Shown here: piece by piece, positions 42,557 through 56,600 of the stretch
Numbering within the stretch: position 1 is the stretch's first letter
Layout: every line of letters begins with the position of its first letter
NCBI GenBank assembly: GCA_016711285.1
Contig: JADJTG010000017.1
Coordinates: 248,001 to 312,000, forward strand
Direction: 5' to 3'
DNA from: Sphingobacteriales bacterium
GTDB lineage: Bacteria > Bacteroidota > Bacteroidia > Chitinophagales > UBA2359
Length of the DNA: 64,000 nt
Notes under the pieces: model-generated
What the model saw: only the letters and a program-made list of their open reading frames with translations
What the model was told of the DNA's origin: nothing
The model's database searches: none
Translations under genes and position numbers: made by a program

Positions 42557-43258
42557 TTGTCATCTGCTGCTTTACATTATCGCGTGCCTTTGTTGGCAAA
42601 ATATGCCAGCTATATAGGAGATATTTTGCTCCGGCAACACACAGATACTACCACCTCCGAAACACTTTCTTTATATGTAAGTCGGGGGCGTTTGCGCTTA
42701 GACAGCGGTGCCGCCACTTATTCTTTCGAAGACCTCTACACCACCTTTGATACCGCTTTTGCGGCGGCAGCCATCGTCCCGCAGCGCGTACAAAAAGCCT
42801 GTATTTTGGGGGCAGGTTTGGGAAGCGTTCCTTATCTGTTGGAAAAAAAATACCAACAAACTGCACACTGCTACGATGCCATAGAAAACAACACTTCCAT
42901 TATTCAGTGGGCACAACGCTATATGCCCCTGCCATTGTTGCAAAAAACAAATTTTATATGCGCCGATGCTTATTCTTGGGTATTGCAAGAACAGAGTGCT
43001 TATGATTTTATCTGTTTTGATATTTTTAAGGAATTGCTCACACCGCCGCAATTTTTACAACACAGTTTTGTAGCAGCCCTCTCCGAGCGACTACAGCCCA
43101 ATGGCTTGTTGTTTTGGAATATGGTAAGCCACCAGCCCGCCTTTCGCCAACAAGCTCAGGATTTTTTTGATACTTGCTTTTCCAAAATTTTCCCCCAAAG
43201 CCGCATTTTAAAAAGTGTGCATAATTTTGTGCTGTATGCCGAAAAACAAAACAAGTAA
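42557..43258 (+). CDS. spermidine-synthase-like SAM methyltransferase domain protein
   Basis: 233 residues with a Rossmann fold: ACILGAGLGSVPYLLEKKYQ (SAM-type motif I), HCYDAIENNTSIIQWAQRYM (motif II), FICADAYSWVL and YDFICFDIFKELLTPPQF. This resembles fused spermidine synthase/methyltransferase proteins of uncertain function; a polyamine role is not shown. No ATG exists in frame upstream before a stop codon, so TTG at 42557 (reads SSAALHYRV after the start) is the best start. Confidence 0.7.
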   Translation: MSSAALHYRVPLLAKYASYIGDILLRQHTDTTTSETLSLYVSRGRLRLDSGAATYSFEDLYTTFDTAFAAAAIVPQRVQKACILGAGLGSVPYLLEKKYQQTAHCYDAIENNTSIIQWAQRYMPLPLLQKTNFICADAYSWVLQEQSAYDFICFDIFKELLTPPQFLQHSFVAALSERLQPNGLLFWNMVSHQPAFRQQAQDFFDTCFSKIFPQSRILKSVHNFVLYAEKQNK

Positions 43259-43342
43259 TTTTAAATCATACATTCAATAAATTTTATTTATTTTTTATAT
43301 AAAAAATTGGTTATCAATAATAAAAATACAATATAATTTAAT

Positions 43343-44392
43343 ATGTCCATTATCAGTAAAAAGAAAAAAACTTATCCCATCGGAAAATATTTGCGCTCGT
43401 ATCTCAGAAAAAACAACCGCGAAGAAAACAATATTCATTTGGATTACTCCGATTTGCGCCGCTTTGAATACGCCCGCCCACTCCTCGACCGCCACGGCAA
43501 CGACACGCTGTGGGAGAGTGTGCAATATGCTCCCAACGACCGCAAAGAAATTTTTCCTGAGCTTACCCATATCTATGCTTTGCTGCGTACCGAAGGCGAC
43601 ACTTCGGTGATGAAACACCTGCAAGTAGCGCGTGTAGATTATTGTACTTTCGGAAATTCCAATCCTTTTCGTGTGCGCATTGTCAATCAATACAACGATA
43701 ATTATGATTATTTTTATGTAAAAACTGCCGATGCCTCCCGTATTTACGGCTTAGAACTGGAACATGTTTTATCTCCCAACCGCATCGCTTATTTGGTACA
43801 AAACAACACCCTTATAGAGGAACACATAGCCGGTATTCCGGGCGATATGTTTATCAGTAATTACCTGAATCACCCCGAAACCAATCAGGTGCGTCTGGCA
43901 AAAGAATTTGTAAAATTCAATGAGCGATGCTTGGTGCGCTTACTGGGCGATATGCGAGCCTACAATTTTGTAATAGATATTACGCCCGATTTTGACGATG
44001 TACAATACCGCATTCGTTCCATAGACTTCGACCAGCAGTCCTACGAAGGTCAAAAAGAAGTATATATGCCGCGTTTTTTTAAAGAAAATCGCCCCTTCGC
44101 CGAATTATGCGAAAAACACCTGAATGAAGCCACTATCCTGCAATATCAGCGCGAAGAGCAAAGTATGATAGCTGTACGCTGCCGTAAATCACAGGTACGC
44201 TTACAAGAATTGGAAATGTGTGCCCTCGAAATTGACCTTTCAGAGCCGGACAAAGTGCAACAACTCAAAAAAGAGTTGGCCGGTTTTTATCAAAATGATT
44301 CTTTTTTACAATGTAGCAGTATGGGAAGTATTGTAAAAGCAAGTTTGCGTAATATTTTAGATATTCACCATAAACAAGTTTTGCCTCATTAG
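43343..44392 (+). CDS. conserved hypothetical protein, possible kinase-like fold
   Basis: 349 residues, complete. No family name recognised. Two segments are reminiscent of the catalytic core of atypical kinases: GDMRAYNFVIDI (like a catalytic loop with Asn) and IRSIDFDQQSYEG (like the metal-binding Asp motif), about 20 residues apart; VRIVNQYNDNYDYFYVK could be the ATP-side lysine strand. This is inference only. The N-terminus is basic (SKKKKTYPIGKYLRSYLRKN). Cytosolic by appearance. Ends with a strong terminator at 44551. Confidence 0.6.
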   Translation: MSIISKKKKTYPIGKYLRSYLRKNNREENNIHLDYSDLRRFEYARPLLDRHGNDTLWESVQYAPNDRKEIFPELTHIYALLRTEGDTSVMKHLQVARVDYCTFGNSNPFRVRIVNQYNDNYDYFYVKTADASRIYGLELEHVLSPNRIAYLVQNNTLIEEHIAGIPGDMFISNYLNHPETNQVRLAKEFVKFNERCLVRLLGDMRAYNFVIDITPDFDDVQYRIRSIDFDQQSYEGQKEVYMPRFFKENRPFAELCEKHLNEATILQYQREEQSMIAVRCRKSQVRLQELEMCALEIDLSEPDKVQQLKKELAGFYQNDSFLQCSSMGSIVKASLRNILDIHHKQVLPH

Positions 44393-44550
44393 CCTCCAAG
44401 AAATTATTTGAAGTTTATGAAAAGTATTGAAACAAGCGTAAAATATTTTGGTACAAGTTTCACTACGAAATAAATTCAGGTTTTCAGGTACTGCTCTACT
44501 TAGTTTTTATCTAAAATATAATACAGATTATAAATGAAGTTTTAAAATAG

Positions 44551-44585
44551 AAAAAGGCTCTTTCTTTATTGAAAGAGCCTTTTTT
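44551..44585. terminator. bidirectional hairpin terminator
   Basis: AAAAAGGCTCTTTC / GAAAGAGCCTTTTT with loop TTTATT, 21 bp from the stop of the giant adhesin on the minus strand and downstream of the plus-strand hypothetical gene. Confidence 0.92.
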
Positions 44586-44605
44586 ATTCACAGTAATAAA
44601 GCAGT

Positions 44606-47600
44606 TTAACGCACTAAAGTGAGGTTTCCTTTGTAGAATTTATCACTTCCGTCATCAAAAGTAACTTCAATATAAAAAGTATAAACCTCCATTTCCTGTT
44701 CGGTGTCTTTGTAAAATCCGTCCCACTGAAAGTCTATCTCATCGCTCTCATATACCTCATTCCCCCAACGGTTGAACACCGATACGTGGATCTTCGCAAT
44801 ATCCTTCTTGTCACTCAACTGCCATACATCATTCACTCCATCACCATTCGGACTAAAAGCAGTCGGTATATATAACTCCGGTATCTCCGGTGCTATATTG
44901 TTGCATTGCATCACCGTCAGGCTCAATTGCGCCACATCGCTGCAATCCCCGTCTGTCAAGGTATAGGTAAAATTGTAGCTCCCCACTGCCGCCGCCGTGA
45001 ACAAACCGCTCACCACCGCGCCACTGCCGTCCGTCCATACGCCCCCACTGTCAGGGGTGCCGTCCATCAACGCCAACAAACTCACTTCGCCCGACTCTAT
45101 GCAATGCTCCCCACTGCTGTTGATCCCCGCATTCGGCTGACCCGAAACCACCGTGTGTACACAGATACAGGTGTTGCTGTCGTAGCTGTCTGCTGTCGTG
45201 CAATCATTGTCATCACAATCAGGAACCGCTATCGGCGTATGCTCGCAGGTACAAGTATTGTCGTCATAGCTGTCCGCAGTGCCACAGTCGTTATCATCAC
45301 AACTTGGCGGAGGTATCAAACTATTTACGCAGGTACAGGTCGTGCTGTCGTAGCTGTCTGCCGTGTTGCAGTTATTGTCATCGCAATCCGGTGGCGGTAT
45401 TTGGGTGTTTACACATTCACATAGCACCGCATCATAGCTGTCCGCTGTGCCGCAGTTCCCATCATCACAAGCTCCCGGTGTTATCGGGTTGTGCTCACAG
45501 ACACAAGTCTGTATATTATACACATCTGCCGTGTTGCAATCATTGTCATCACAATCCGGTGGCGGTAGCAGCGTGTTTATACAACTGCAAGTAGCCGCAT
45601 CATAGCTGTCTGCCGTGTTGCAATCATTGTCATCGCAATCCGGTGGCGGTATCGGCGTGTTTACACATTCACAAAGCACTGCATCATAGCTGTCCGCCGT
45701 GCCGCAGTTCCCATCATCACAAGCACCCGGTGTTATCGGGTTGTGCTCACAGACACAAGTCTGTATATTATACACATCTGCCGTGTTGCAATCATTGTCA
45801 TCACAATCCGGTGGCGGTATTTGGGTGTTTACACAAGTACAGGTTGTACTGTCATAGCTGTCTGCCGTATTACAATCATTGTCATCACAATCCGGTGGCG
45901 GTATTTGGGTGTTTACACAAGTACAAGTAGCACTGTCGTAGCTATCCGCCGTCTGGCAATCATTGTCATCACAACTTGGTGGTGGTATTGGCGTGTTTAC
46001 ACAAGTACAAGTCCCACTGTCGTAGCTGTCTGCCGTATTGCAATCATTGTCATCACAACTTGGCGGCGGTATTGGGGTGTTTACACAGGCACAAGCCGCC
46101 ACATCATAACTGTCTGCTGTCGTGCAATCCTGATCATCACAAGCTCCCTGTGTTATCGGGTTATTTTCACAGGCGCAAGTCTGGGTATTATACACATCTG
46201 CCGTGTTGCAATCATTATCATTGCAATCCGGTGGCGGTATCAAAGTATTTATACAACTGCAAGTAGCACCATCGTAGCTGTCCGCTGTCTGGCAGTCCCC
46301 GTCATCACAATTCGGCGGCGGTATGAGCGTGTTTACACACGCACACAGACTGCTGTCGTAACTGTCTGCCGTCCCGCAATCCCCGTCATCACAACTGCCC
46401 GGATTTACTGCCGTGTGCTCGCAACTGCAAGTGCTGCTGTTGTAGCTGTCTATCGTGCCGCAATCCCCATCATCGCAATTTGGTGGCAGTACAGGGAGGT
46501 AGATACAGCTACACGTATTGCTGTCGTAGCTGTCGGCTGTATTACAATCCCCGTCATCGCAAACCAATGGCGGTATCGGCGTATGTACACAGGCACACGC
46601 AGCTGCATCATAGCTGTCCGCCGTGCTGCAATCATTGTCCTCGCAAGCTCCCGGTGTTATCGCATTGTGCTCACACTGACACGTTTGCGTATTATAAACA
46701 TCTGCTGTATTACAGTTATTGTCATCACAATTCGGCGGAGGTATGATGGTATGGCTGCAACTGCACGTAGCCGCATCGTAGCTGTCTGTCGTCCCGCAAT
46801 CTCCGTCATCACAATTTGGTGGCGATATCGGCGTATGCACACAGGTACAGGTCAAACTATTGTAGCTGTCTGCCGTGCTGCAATCTCCGTCATCACAATT
46901 CGGCGGAGGTATGATGCTATGGCTGCAACTGCACGTAGCCGCATCGTAACTGTCTGCTGTCCCGCAGTCATTGTCATCACAATTTGGTGGCGATATCGGC
47001 GTATTCTCACAGGTACAAGTCAAACTGTTGTAGCTGTCTGCCGTGCTGCAATCTCCATCATCACAATTCGGCGGAGGTATCGGCGTGTTCACACACTGAC
47101 ACTGTCCCTCATCATAGCTGTCCGCTGTTCCGCAATTGTTGTCATCGCAGGCTCCCGGCTCTATAGCACTGTACTCACATTCGCAAGTCAAAAAGTTATA
47201 CACATCTGCCGTCTGACAATCACCGTCATCACAACTCGGAGGCGGTATTGGCGTAAACACACAAGAACAGCTCGCACTGTCGTAGGTGTCTGTCGTGCTG
47301 CACAAATTGTCATCGCATACCGGCAATGCGATCGGTTCGTGTTCGCATTCACAGATAGATGAGTTGTAGCTGTCTGCCGTCTGACAATCCCCGTCATCGC
47401 AACTCGGAGGAAGGATTGGCGTATTGATGCATAGGCAAATCTGCGCATCGTAGGTGTCTTCGGTCGTACAGTCCCCGTCATTGCACAATGGAACGATGAC
47501 CGTATGCACACAGGTACATTGTGACGCTATATAGCTGTCCAAAGTATTGCAATCACCGTCATCACAACTCGGCGGGTCTATGAACTCGTGCGTACATTCA

Positions 47601-50600
47601 CATATAAATGGATCATATACATCTAATGTACTACAGATATTGTCGTTGCAATTCGGTATCACCGGAGGTTCGCCCGCCAAACAGGAACAACTCATATCAT
47701 CCCAAACCTCCAAGCCGTTGTAACAGTTCCCGTCATCACAATTCGCCGGAATAACGGGTTCTCCGGGCATACATACACACAAAGTAGCATTCCACCACTC
47801 TGCGCCGTTTGAACATTGACCATCATCGCAGCCCGGATCCGGACAGATAAAGATACACGAACCGTCTTCACAACTCGCATTCGGATTGTAATTCTCTGCC
47901 GTCGGATTCGTACAGCCCTCTATCCCCAATGCGATCGGTACCACCAAACTCTGGGCACAGGCTCCCGCCGGTGTAAACATCGCATTCACCACTGGCGGCA
48001 TCGTAGATGGATTCACACTCGTCGGTGCCCAACTCCCAACAACCCCATTGGAAGAGATGATCGGTAGCGTAAATACCGCATCGCCCGGACATAAATTTGG
48101 AAAATCCGTGAAACTCGCCGTCACGACATCGGTAATTTCTATGGTCATTGTAGTGCTTTGCGCACAAGGATTGCTGCTCGGAGTGAAGGTGGCAATGACA
48201 GGGGAGTTAGCGTAGCCCGGATTGATACTCGCAGGACTCCACGTCCCCGTCACTCCGTTGTTCGATGTGACCGCAACACCAATACCCCGAACTGCTGCAC
48301 AAAGGATCTATCGGCGTAAACGTCGGTGTCACCGCAGGACTCACCGTTACACTCAGGATATAGGGCTGACCGCATACCCCTGCAGCAGGAGTAAACGTAT
48401 AATCAAAACTCGCCGTATTCGAAATCACTCCCGGTACCCAAGTACCCGCTATTCCGTTGTCCGATACCGAAGGCAGCACAGCTACCACTTCGCCCGAACA
48501 ATAGCTGTCTGTCAGAGAAAACTCCGGCACGGCTCCCGACGTAATCGTCACATCTAATATATAGGGCAACGCACAATTGTTCGCCTGTGGCGTGAAGGTA
48601 TAACTACCCGAACTGCTGTTCGATATCGCGCCCGGACTCCAGACTCCCGTTATTCCATTGTCCGATACCGAAGGCAACAAGTCCGTCGCCGCTCCGTTGC
48701 AATACGTATTCTCTATACTGAACTGTGGAACAACTGCATTTTGAATCACCACCGTCATCGCTGACGTACTCGCGCATTGCCCCCCACTCGGGGTAAACGT
48801 ATAAGTCGTCGTAGCGGTATTGTTCACCGCAGGAATCCAGCTGCCCCCGATGCCATTCGTTGAAGTAGTCGGTAAAGTAATACTACCACCCGAACAAATT
48901 GCAGCAATCGGTGAAAACGTAGGGGGCGTTTGATTGTTCACCGTCACCGTCAAGGTCGCCGTACTCGCACATTGTCCACCACTCGGCGTGAAGGTATAAG
49001 TCGTGGTCGCTGTGTTATTCACCGCAGGACTCCAACTGCCTCCTATGCTGTTTGTTGAGGTAGTCGGTAACGTAATGTTGCCGCCCGAACAGATCGGCGA
49101 AAGTGCAGTAAACACCGGTAAAATACTCAAACCATTGGGTGTATAAACGCATTGACACGTAATGCTGTCATAGCTGTCATCGGTGCTGCAATCATTGTCA
49201 TCGCATATCGGCGGCGGAACCGGAGTATGCTCACAGGTGCAGCTAGCCGTGTTGTAGCTGTCTTGTGTACCGCAATCGTTGTCATCGCAATTCGGTGGTG
49301 GGATCGGCGTATGCACACAGGCACAAGTTGTTGTATCGTAGCTGTCCTGCGTACTGCAATCGTTGTCATCGCAATTCGGCGGTGGTATCGGAGTATGCAC
49401 ACAAGCACAAGTTGTTGTATTGTAGCTGTCTTGTGTACCACAATCGTTGTCATCGCATATCGGTGGAACGCCGCTCACAACCCACACACAAGCAACCCCA
49501 TCAAAAGTAGCCGTTTCATAACAGGCCAAATTCGTCGGAGCAGGTGGCTCAACACCGCTCACCTCCCAAGCACAGGTGCTTGCATTGAGGGTGGCCGTTT
49601 CATAACAGGCTAAACCACTCGGAGGGGGCGGTTGTACATTCACTGTCACCGTCATCGTCGCTGTACTCGCGCATTGTCCCGCACCAGGGGTAAAAGTATA
49701 GGTTGTCGTTGCTGTATTGTTCACCGCAGGACTCCAACTGCCTCCTATGCTGTTCGTTGAAGTCGTAGGTAAGGTAATACTACCACCCGAACAAATCGCC
49801 GCAATCGGTGAGAACGTAGGTGTAACAGGGGCATTCACCGTCACCGTTAAAGTTGCTGTATTCGCGCATTGTCCCGCAGCAGGGGTAAAAGTATAGGTTG
49901 TTGTTGCTGTGTTGTTCACCGCAGGACTCCAACTGCCTCCTATACTATTTGTTGAGGTCGTCGGTAAGGTAATGCTGCCGCCTGAACAAATCGCCGCAAT
50001 CGGACTGAACGTAGGAGTCGTTGCATTGTTTACAGTCACCGTCAAGGTCGCTGTACTCACACATTGTCCCGCACTTGGGGTGAAAGTATAAGTCGTTGTA
50101 GCCGTATTGTTCACCGCAGGGCTCCAACTACCTCCTATACTATTCGTTGAGGTCGTCGGTAAAGTAATACTACCACCCGAACAAATCGCTGCGATCGGGT
50201 GAATGTAGGGGTTGTTGCATTGTTTACTGTCACCGTCAAAGTCGCCGTAGTCGCGCATTGTCCCGCACTCGGCGTAAAGGTATAAGTCGTCGTTGCCGTA
50301 GTGTTCACCACAGGACTCCAACTACCTCCTATACTGTTTGTTGAGGTCGTCGGTAAGGTAATGCTGCCACCCGAACAAATCGCCGCAATCGGTGAGAATG
50401 TAGGGGTCGTTTGATTGTTTACATTCACCGTCAAGGTCGCTGTGGTCGCGCATTGTCCCGCACTCGGCGTAAAGGTATAAGTCGTCGTTGCCGTAGTGTT
50501 CACCACAGGACTCCAACTACCTCCTATACTGTTTGTTGAGGTCGTCGGTAAGGTAATACTGCCACCCGAACAAATCGCCGCAATCGGACTGAATGTAGGG

Positions 50601-53600
50601 GTCGTCTGATTGTTCACCGTCACCGTCAAGGTCGCTGTGGTCGCACATTGTCCCGCACTCGGGGTAAAGGTATAAGTCGTTGTAGCCGTATTGTTCACCG
50701 CAGGACTCCAACTACCCCCTATGCTGTTTGTTGAGGTAGCAGGTAAGGTGATACTACCACCCGAACAAATCGCCGCGATCGGACTGAACGTAGGGGTTGT
50801 TGCATTGTTTACAGTCACCGTCAAAGTTGCTGTGGTCGCACATTGTCCCGCACTTGGGGTGAAGGTATAAGTCGTTGTAGCCGTATTGTTCACCGCAGGA
50901 CTCCAACTGCCTCCGATACTGTTTGTTGAGGTCGTAGGTAAAGTAATACTACCACCCGAACAAATCGCCGCTATCGGACTGAAAACGTAGGGGTCGTTTC
51001 ATTGTTCACCGTCACCGTCAAAGTCGCTGTGGTCGCACATTGTCCCGCACTTGGGGTGAAGGTATAAGTCGTTGTAGCCGTATTGTTCACCGCAGGACTC
51101 CAACTACCACCTATACTATTCGTTGAGGTAGCAGGTAAGGTGATACTACCACCCGAACAAATCGCCGCGATCGGACTGAATGTAGGGGTCGTTGCATTGT
51201 TCACTGTCACCGTCAAGGTCGCTGTATTCGCACATTGTCCCGCACTCGGGGTGAATGTATAGGTTGTCGTCGCTGTATTGTTCACCGCAGGACTCCAACT
51301 GCCATTAATACTATTGGTAGAACTCGTCGGCAAGGTAAATGAACCGCCTGAACAAATCGCCGCGATCGGACTGAACGTAGGGGTGACAGGGGCATTCACT
51401 GTCACCGTCAAGGTCGCCGTATTCGCACATTGTCCCGCACTTGGGGTGAAGGTATAAATCGTTGTAGCCGTGTTGTTCACCGCAGGACTCCAACTGCCTC
51501 CTATGCTGTTCGTTGAGGTAGCAGGTAAGGTGATACTACCACCCGAACAGATCGCCGCGATCGGACTGAACGTCGGGAGTGTCTGATTATTTACATTCAC
51601 CGTCAAAGTCGCCGTAGTCGCACATTGTCCCGCACTTGGGGTGAATGTATAAGTCGTTGTAGCCGTGTTATTTACCGCAGGACTCCAACTGCCCTTAATA
51701 CTATTTGTTGAACTCGTCGGCAAGGTAAATGAACCGCCTGAACAAATCGCAGCGATCGGACTGAACGTAGGTGTGACAGGGGCATTCACTGTCACCGTCA
51801 AAGTCGCTGTACTCGCACATTGTCCCGCACTTGGGGTGAAGGTATAGGTTGTCGTAGCTGTATTGTTCACCGCAGGACTCCAACTGCCCGCCTATACTAT
51901 TCGTTGAGGTCGTAGGTAAGGTAATGCTGCCGCCCGAACAAATCGCCGCAATCGGTGAAAACGCCGGGAGTGTCTGATTATTTACATTCACCGTCATCGT
52001 TGCTGTGGTCGCACATTGTCCCGCACTTGGGGTGAAGGTATAAGTCGTTGTAGCGGTATTGTTCACCGCAGGACTCCAAGTACCGCCTATGCTGTTTGTT
52101 GAGGTCGTCGGTAAAGTAATACTACCACCCGAACAAATTGCTGCGATCGGACTGAACGTAGGGGTTGTCTGATTATTCACCGTCACCGTCAAGGTCGCTG
52201 TGGTCGCACATTGTCCCGCACTTGGGGTAAAGGTATAAGTCGTTGTAGCAGTGTTGTTCACCGCAGGACTCCAACTGCCTCCTATGCTATTCGTTGAGGT
52301 AGCAGGTAAGGTGATACTACCACCCGAACAGATCGCCGCGATCGGTGAAAACGTCGGAATCGTCTGATTATTTATATTCACCGTCAAGGTTGCCGTAGTC
52401 GCACATTGTCCTGCACTCGGGGTAAAGGTATAAGTCGTCGTAGCGGTATTGTTCACCGCAGGACTCCAAGTACCGCCTATGCTGTTTGTTGAGGTCGTCG
52501 GTAAAGTAATACTACCGCCCGAACAAATCGCAGCAATCGGACTGAATGTAGGAGTCGTTTGATTGTTTACATTCACCGTCAAGGTCGCCGTACTCGCGCA
52601 TTGTCCCGCACTCGGTGTAAAGGTGTAAGTCGTCGTAGCCGTGTTGTTCACCGCAGGACTCCAACTGCCTCCTATGCTATTCGTTGAGGTAGCAGGTAAG
52701 GTGATACTACCACCCGAACAGATCGCCGCGATCGGACTGAACGTCGGGAGTGTCTGATTATTTACATTCACCGTCAAAGTCGCCGTAGTCGCACATTGTC
52801 CCGCACTTGGGGTGAATGTATAAGTCGTGGTCGCCGTATTGTTCACCGCAGGACTCCAACTGCCGCCTATACTATTTGTTGAGGTCGTCGGCAAGGTAAA
52901 TGAACCGCCTGAACAAATCGCCGCGATCGGACTGAACGTAGGAGTGACAGGGGCATTCACATTCACCGTCAAGGTCGCTGTACTCGCACATTGCCCCGCA
53001 CTCGGTGTAAAGGTATAAGTCGTTGTTGCCGTAGTGTTCACCGCAGGACTCCAACTGCCACCTATACTATTCGTTGAGGTAGCAGGTAAGGTAATGCTGC
53101 CCCCCGAACAGATCGCCGCGATCGGACTGAACGTCGGGAGTGTCTGATTATTTACATTCACCGTCAAGGTCGCCGTAGTCGCGCATTGTCCCGCACTCGG
53201 GGTGAAGGTATAAGTCGTCGTAGCTGTATTGTTCACCGCAGGACTCCAACTGCCATTAATACTATTGGTAGAACTCGTCGGCAAGGTAAATGAACCGCCT
53301 GAACAAATCGCCGCAATCGGTGAGAATATCGGAGTCGTCTGATTATTCACAGTCACCGTCAAAGTCGCCGTAGTCGCACATTGTCCCGCACTCGGGGTGA
53401 AGGTATAGGTTGTCGTCGCTGTATTGTTCACCGCAGGACTCCAAGTACCCCCTATGCTGTTCGTTGAGGTAGCAGGTAAGGTAATGCTGCCCCCCGAACA
53501 GATCGCCGCGATCGGTGTGAATGTAGGAGTCGTTGCATTGTTTACATTCACCGTCAAGGTTGCCGTAGTCGCGCATTGTCCTGCACTCGGGGTGAATGTA

Positions 53601-56600
53601 TAGGTTGTCGTCGCTGTATTGTTCACCGCAGGACTCCAACTGCCACCTATGCTGTTCGTTGAGGTAGCAGGTAAAGTAATGCTGCCACCCGAACAAATCG
53701 CTGCTATCGGTGTGAACGTTGGCGTAACAGGGGCATTCACCGTCACCGTCATCGTCGCTGTGGTCGCACATTGCCCCGCAGCAGGGGTGAACGTATAGGT
53801 TGTCGTTGCCGTAGTGTTCACCGCAGGACTCCAAGTACCCGGTATCGGTGGACTGTTCGTTGAGCTTGATGGCAAAGTGAAGGAGCCGCCTGAGCAAATT
53901 GCCGCTATCGGACTGAACGTAGGGGTGACAGGGGCATTCACCGTCACCGTCAAGGTTGCTGTATTTGCACATTGCCCCGCACTTGGGGTAAAGGTATAAG
54001 TCGTTGTAGCTGTATTGTTTACCGCAGGACTCCAAGTACCCGATATCGGTGGACTGTTCGTTGAACTCGACGGTAAGGTGAAGGAGCCACCCGAACAGAT
54101 CGCCGCGACCGGTGTGAATGTCGGGGTTACTTTCGGGTTCACTGTCACCGTCAAGGTCGCCGTATTCGCGCATTGTCCCGCAGCAGGCGTAAAGGTATAG
54201 GTCGTCGTTGCGGTATTGTTTACCGCAGGACTCCAACCGGCACCTAGGACTGTTTGTTGAACTCGATGGCAAGGTAATGCAGCCGCCCGAACAAATTGCC
54301 GCTATCGGACTGAATGTAGGGGTGACAGGGGCATTCACCGTCACTGTCAAGGTCGCCGTATTTGCACATTGCCCCGCAGCAGGCGTGAATGTATAGGTTG
54401 TCGTCGCTGTAGTGTTCACCGCAGGACTCCAACTGCCATCGTGGACTGTTCGTTGAACTCGACGGCAAAGTAATTAGCCGCCTGAGCAAATCGCCGCAAT
54501 CGGACTGAACGTAGGGGTAACTTTGGGGTTCACCGTCACCGTCATGGTCGCTGTATTTGCACATTGCCCCGCACCAGGGGTAAAGGTATAAGTCGTCGTC
54601 GCCGTAGTGTTCACCGCAGGACTCCAACTACCCCTATCTGGACTGTTTGTTGAGCTTGACGGTAAGGTAAGGAGCCGCCCGAACAAATCGCCGCTATCGG
54701 GCTGAATGTAGGGGTAACAGGGGCATTCACCGTCACCGTCAAGGTCGCTGTAGTCGCACATTGCCCCGCACCGGGGTAAAGGTATAAGTCGTTGTTGCTG
54801 TATTGTTTACCGCAGGACTCCAACTGCCCTATACTGACTTCGTTGAACTCGCCGGTAAGGTGAAGGAGCCACCCGAACAGATCGCCGCGACCGGTGTGAA
54901 TGTCGGGGTTACTTTCGGGTTCACTGTCACCGTCAAGGTCGCCGTATTCGCGCATTGTCCCGCAGCAGGCGTGAATGTATAGGTTGTCGTTGCTGTATTG
55001 TTTACCGCAGGACTCCAACTGCCGACTATGACTGTTCGTTGAACTCGATGGCAAAGTAATGGTGCCGCCCGAACAAATTGCCGCTATCGGAGTGAATGTA
55101 GGAGGGTGACAGGGGCATTCACCGTCACCGTCATGGTCGCTGTATTCGCACATTGTCCCGCACCAGGGGTAAAGGTATAAGTTGTCGTCGCTGTAGTGTT
55201 CACCGCAGGACTCCAACTACCACCTATCGGACTGATCGTTGAACTTGATGGCAAAGTGAAGGAGCCGCCTGAACAAATTGCCGCTATCGGACTGAATGTA
55301 GGGGTGACAGGGGCATTCACCGTCACTGTCAAGGTCGCCGTATTTGCACATTGCCCCGCAGCAGGCGTGAATGTATAGGTTGTCGTTGCTGTATTGTTTA
55401 CCGCAGGACTCCAACTACCACCTATGGGACTGTTCGTTGAACTAGACGGCAAGGTAAAGCAGCCGCCCGAACAAATTGCCGCTATCGGACTGAATGTAGG
55501 GGTCACAGGGGCATTCACCGTCACCGTCAAGGTTGCCGTATTCGCACATTGTCCCGCACTCGGGGTAAAGGTGTAAGTCGTTGTAGCTGTAGTGTTCACC
55601 GCAGGACTCCAAGTACCCGGTATCGGTGGACTGTTCGTTGAACTTGATGGCAAAGTGAAGGAGCCGCCCGAACAGATCGCCGCTATCGGACTGAATGTAG
55701 GAGTCACAGGGGCATTCACCGTCACCGTCAAGGTTGCTGTATTTGCACATTGCCCCGCAGCAGGGGGTGAAAGTATAGGTTGTGGTCGCAGTAGTGTTCA
55801 CCGCAGGAGTCCAACCACCCGGTATCGGTGGACTGTTCGTGGAACTCGACGGCAAGGTGAAGGAGCCGCCCGAACAAATCGCCGCAATCGGACTGAACGT
55901 AGGCGTAACAGGGGCATTCACTGTCACCGTCAAGGTTGCTGTATTTGCACATTGCCCCGCAGCAGGCGTGAATGTATAGGTTGTCGTTGCTGTATTGTTT
56001 ACCGCAGGACTCCAAGTACCCGGTATTGCGGGACTGTTCGTTGAACTTGATGGCAAAGTGAAGGAGCCGCCCGAACAAATTGCCGCTATCGGACTGAATG
56101 TAGGGGTGACAGGGGCATTCACCGTCACCGTCAAGGTTGCTGTATTTGCACATTGCCCCGCAGCAGGGGTGAACGTATAGGTTGTCGTTGCCGTAGTGTT
56201 CACCGCAGGACTCCAACTACCCGGTATCGCAGGACTGTTCGTTGAACTTGACGGCAAGGTGAAGGAGCCGCCTGAGCAAATCGCCGCGATCGGACTGAAT
56301 GTAGGCGTTACAGGGGCATTCACTGTCACCGTCAAAGGTCGCTGTATTTGCACATTGTCCCGCACCCGGGGGAAAGGTATAGGTTGTTGTCGCTGTAGTG
56401 TTCACCGCAGGACTCCAAGTACCCGGTATCGGTGGACTGTTCGTTGAACTTGATGGCAAAGTGAAGGAGCCGCCTGAGCAAATTGCCGCTATCGGACTGA
56501 ACGTAGGGGTTACTTTCGGGTTCACTGTCACCGTCAAGGTTGCCGTATTTGCACATTGTCCCGCACTCTGGGTAAAGGTGTAAGTTGTTGTCGCTGTAGT

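Noticed and set aside
45743..47362. 539-codon plus-strand open frame opposite the Cys-rich array
   Set aside because: It is the antisense of an 84-bp repeat whose periodicity keeps stops out. It has a biased Val/Ile/Arg/Thr composition, no start context, and the minus-strand frame has a signal peptide and T9SS domain.
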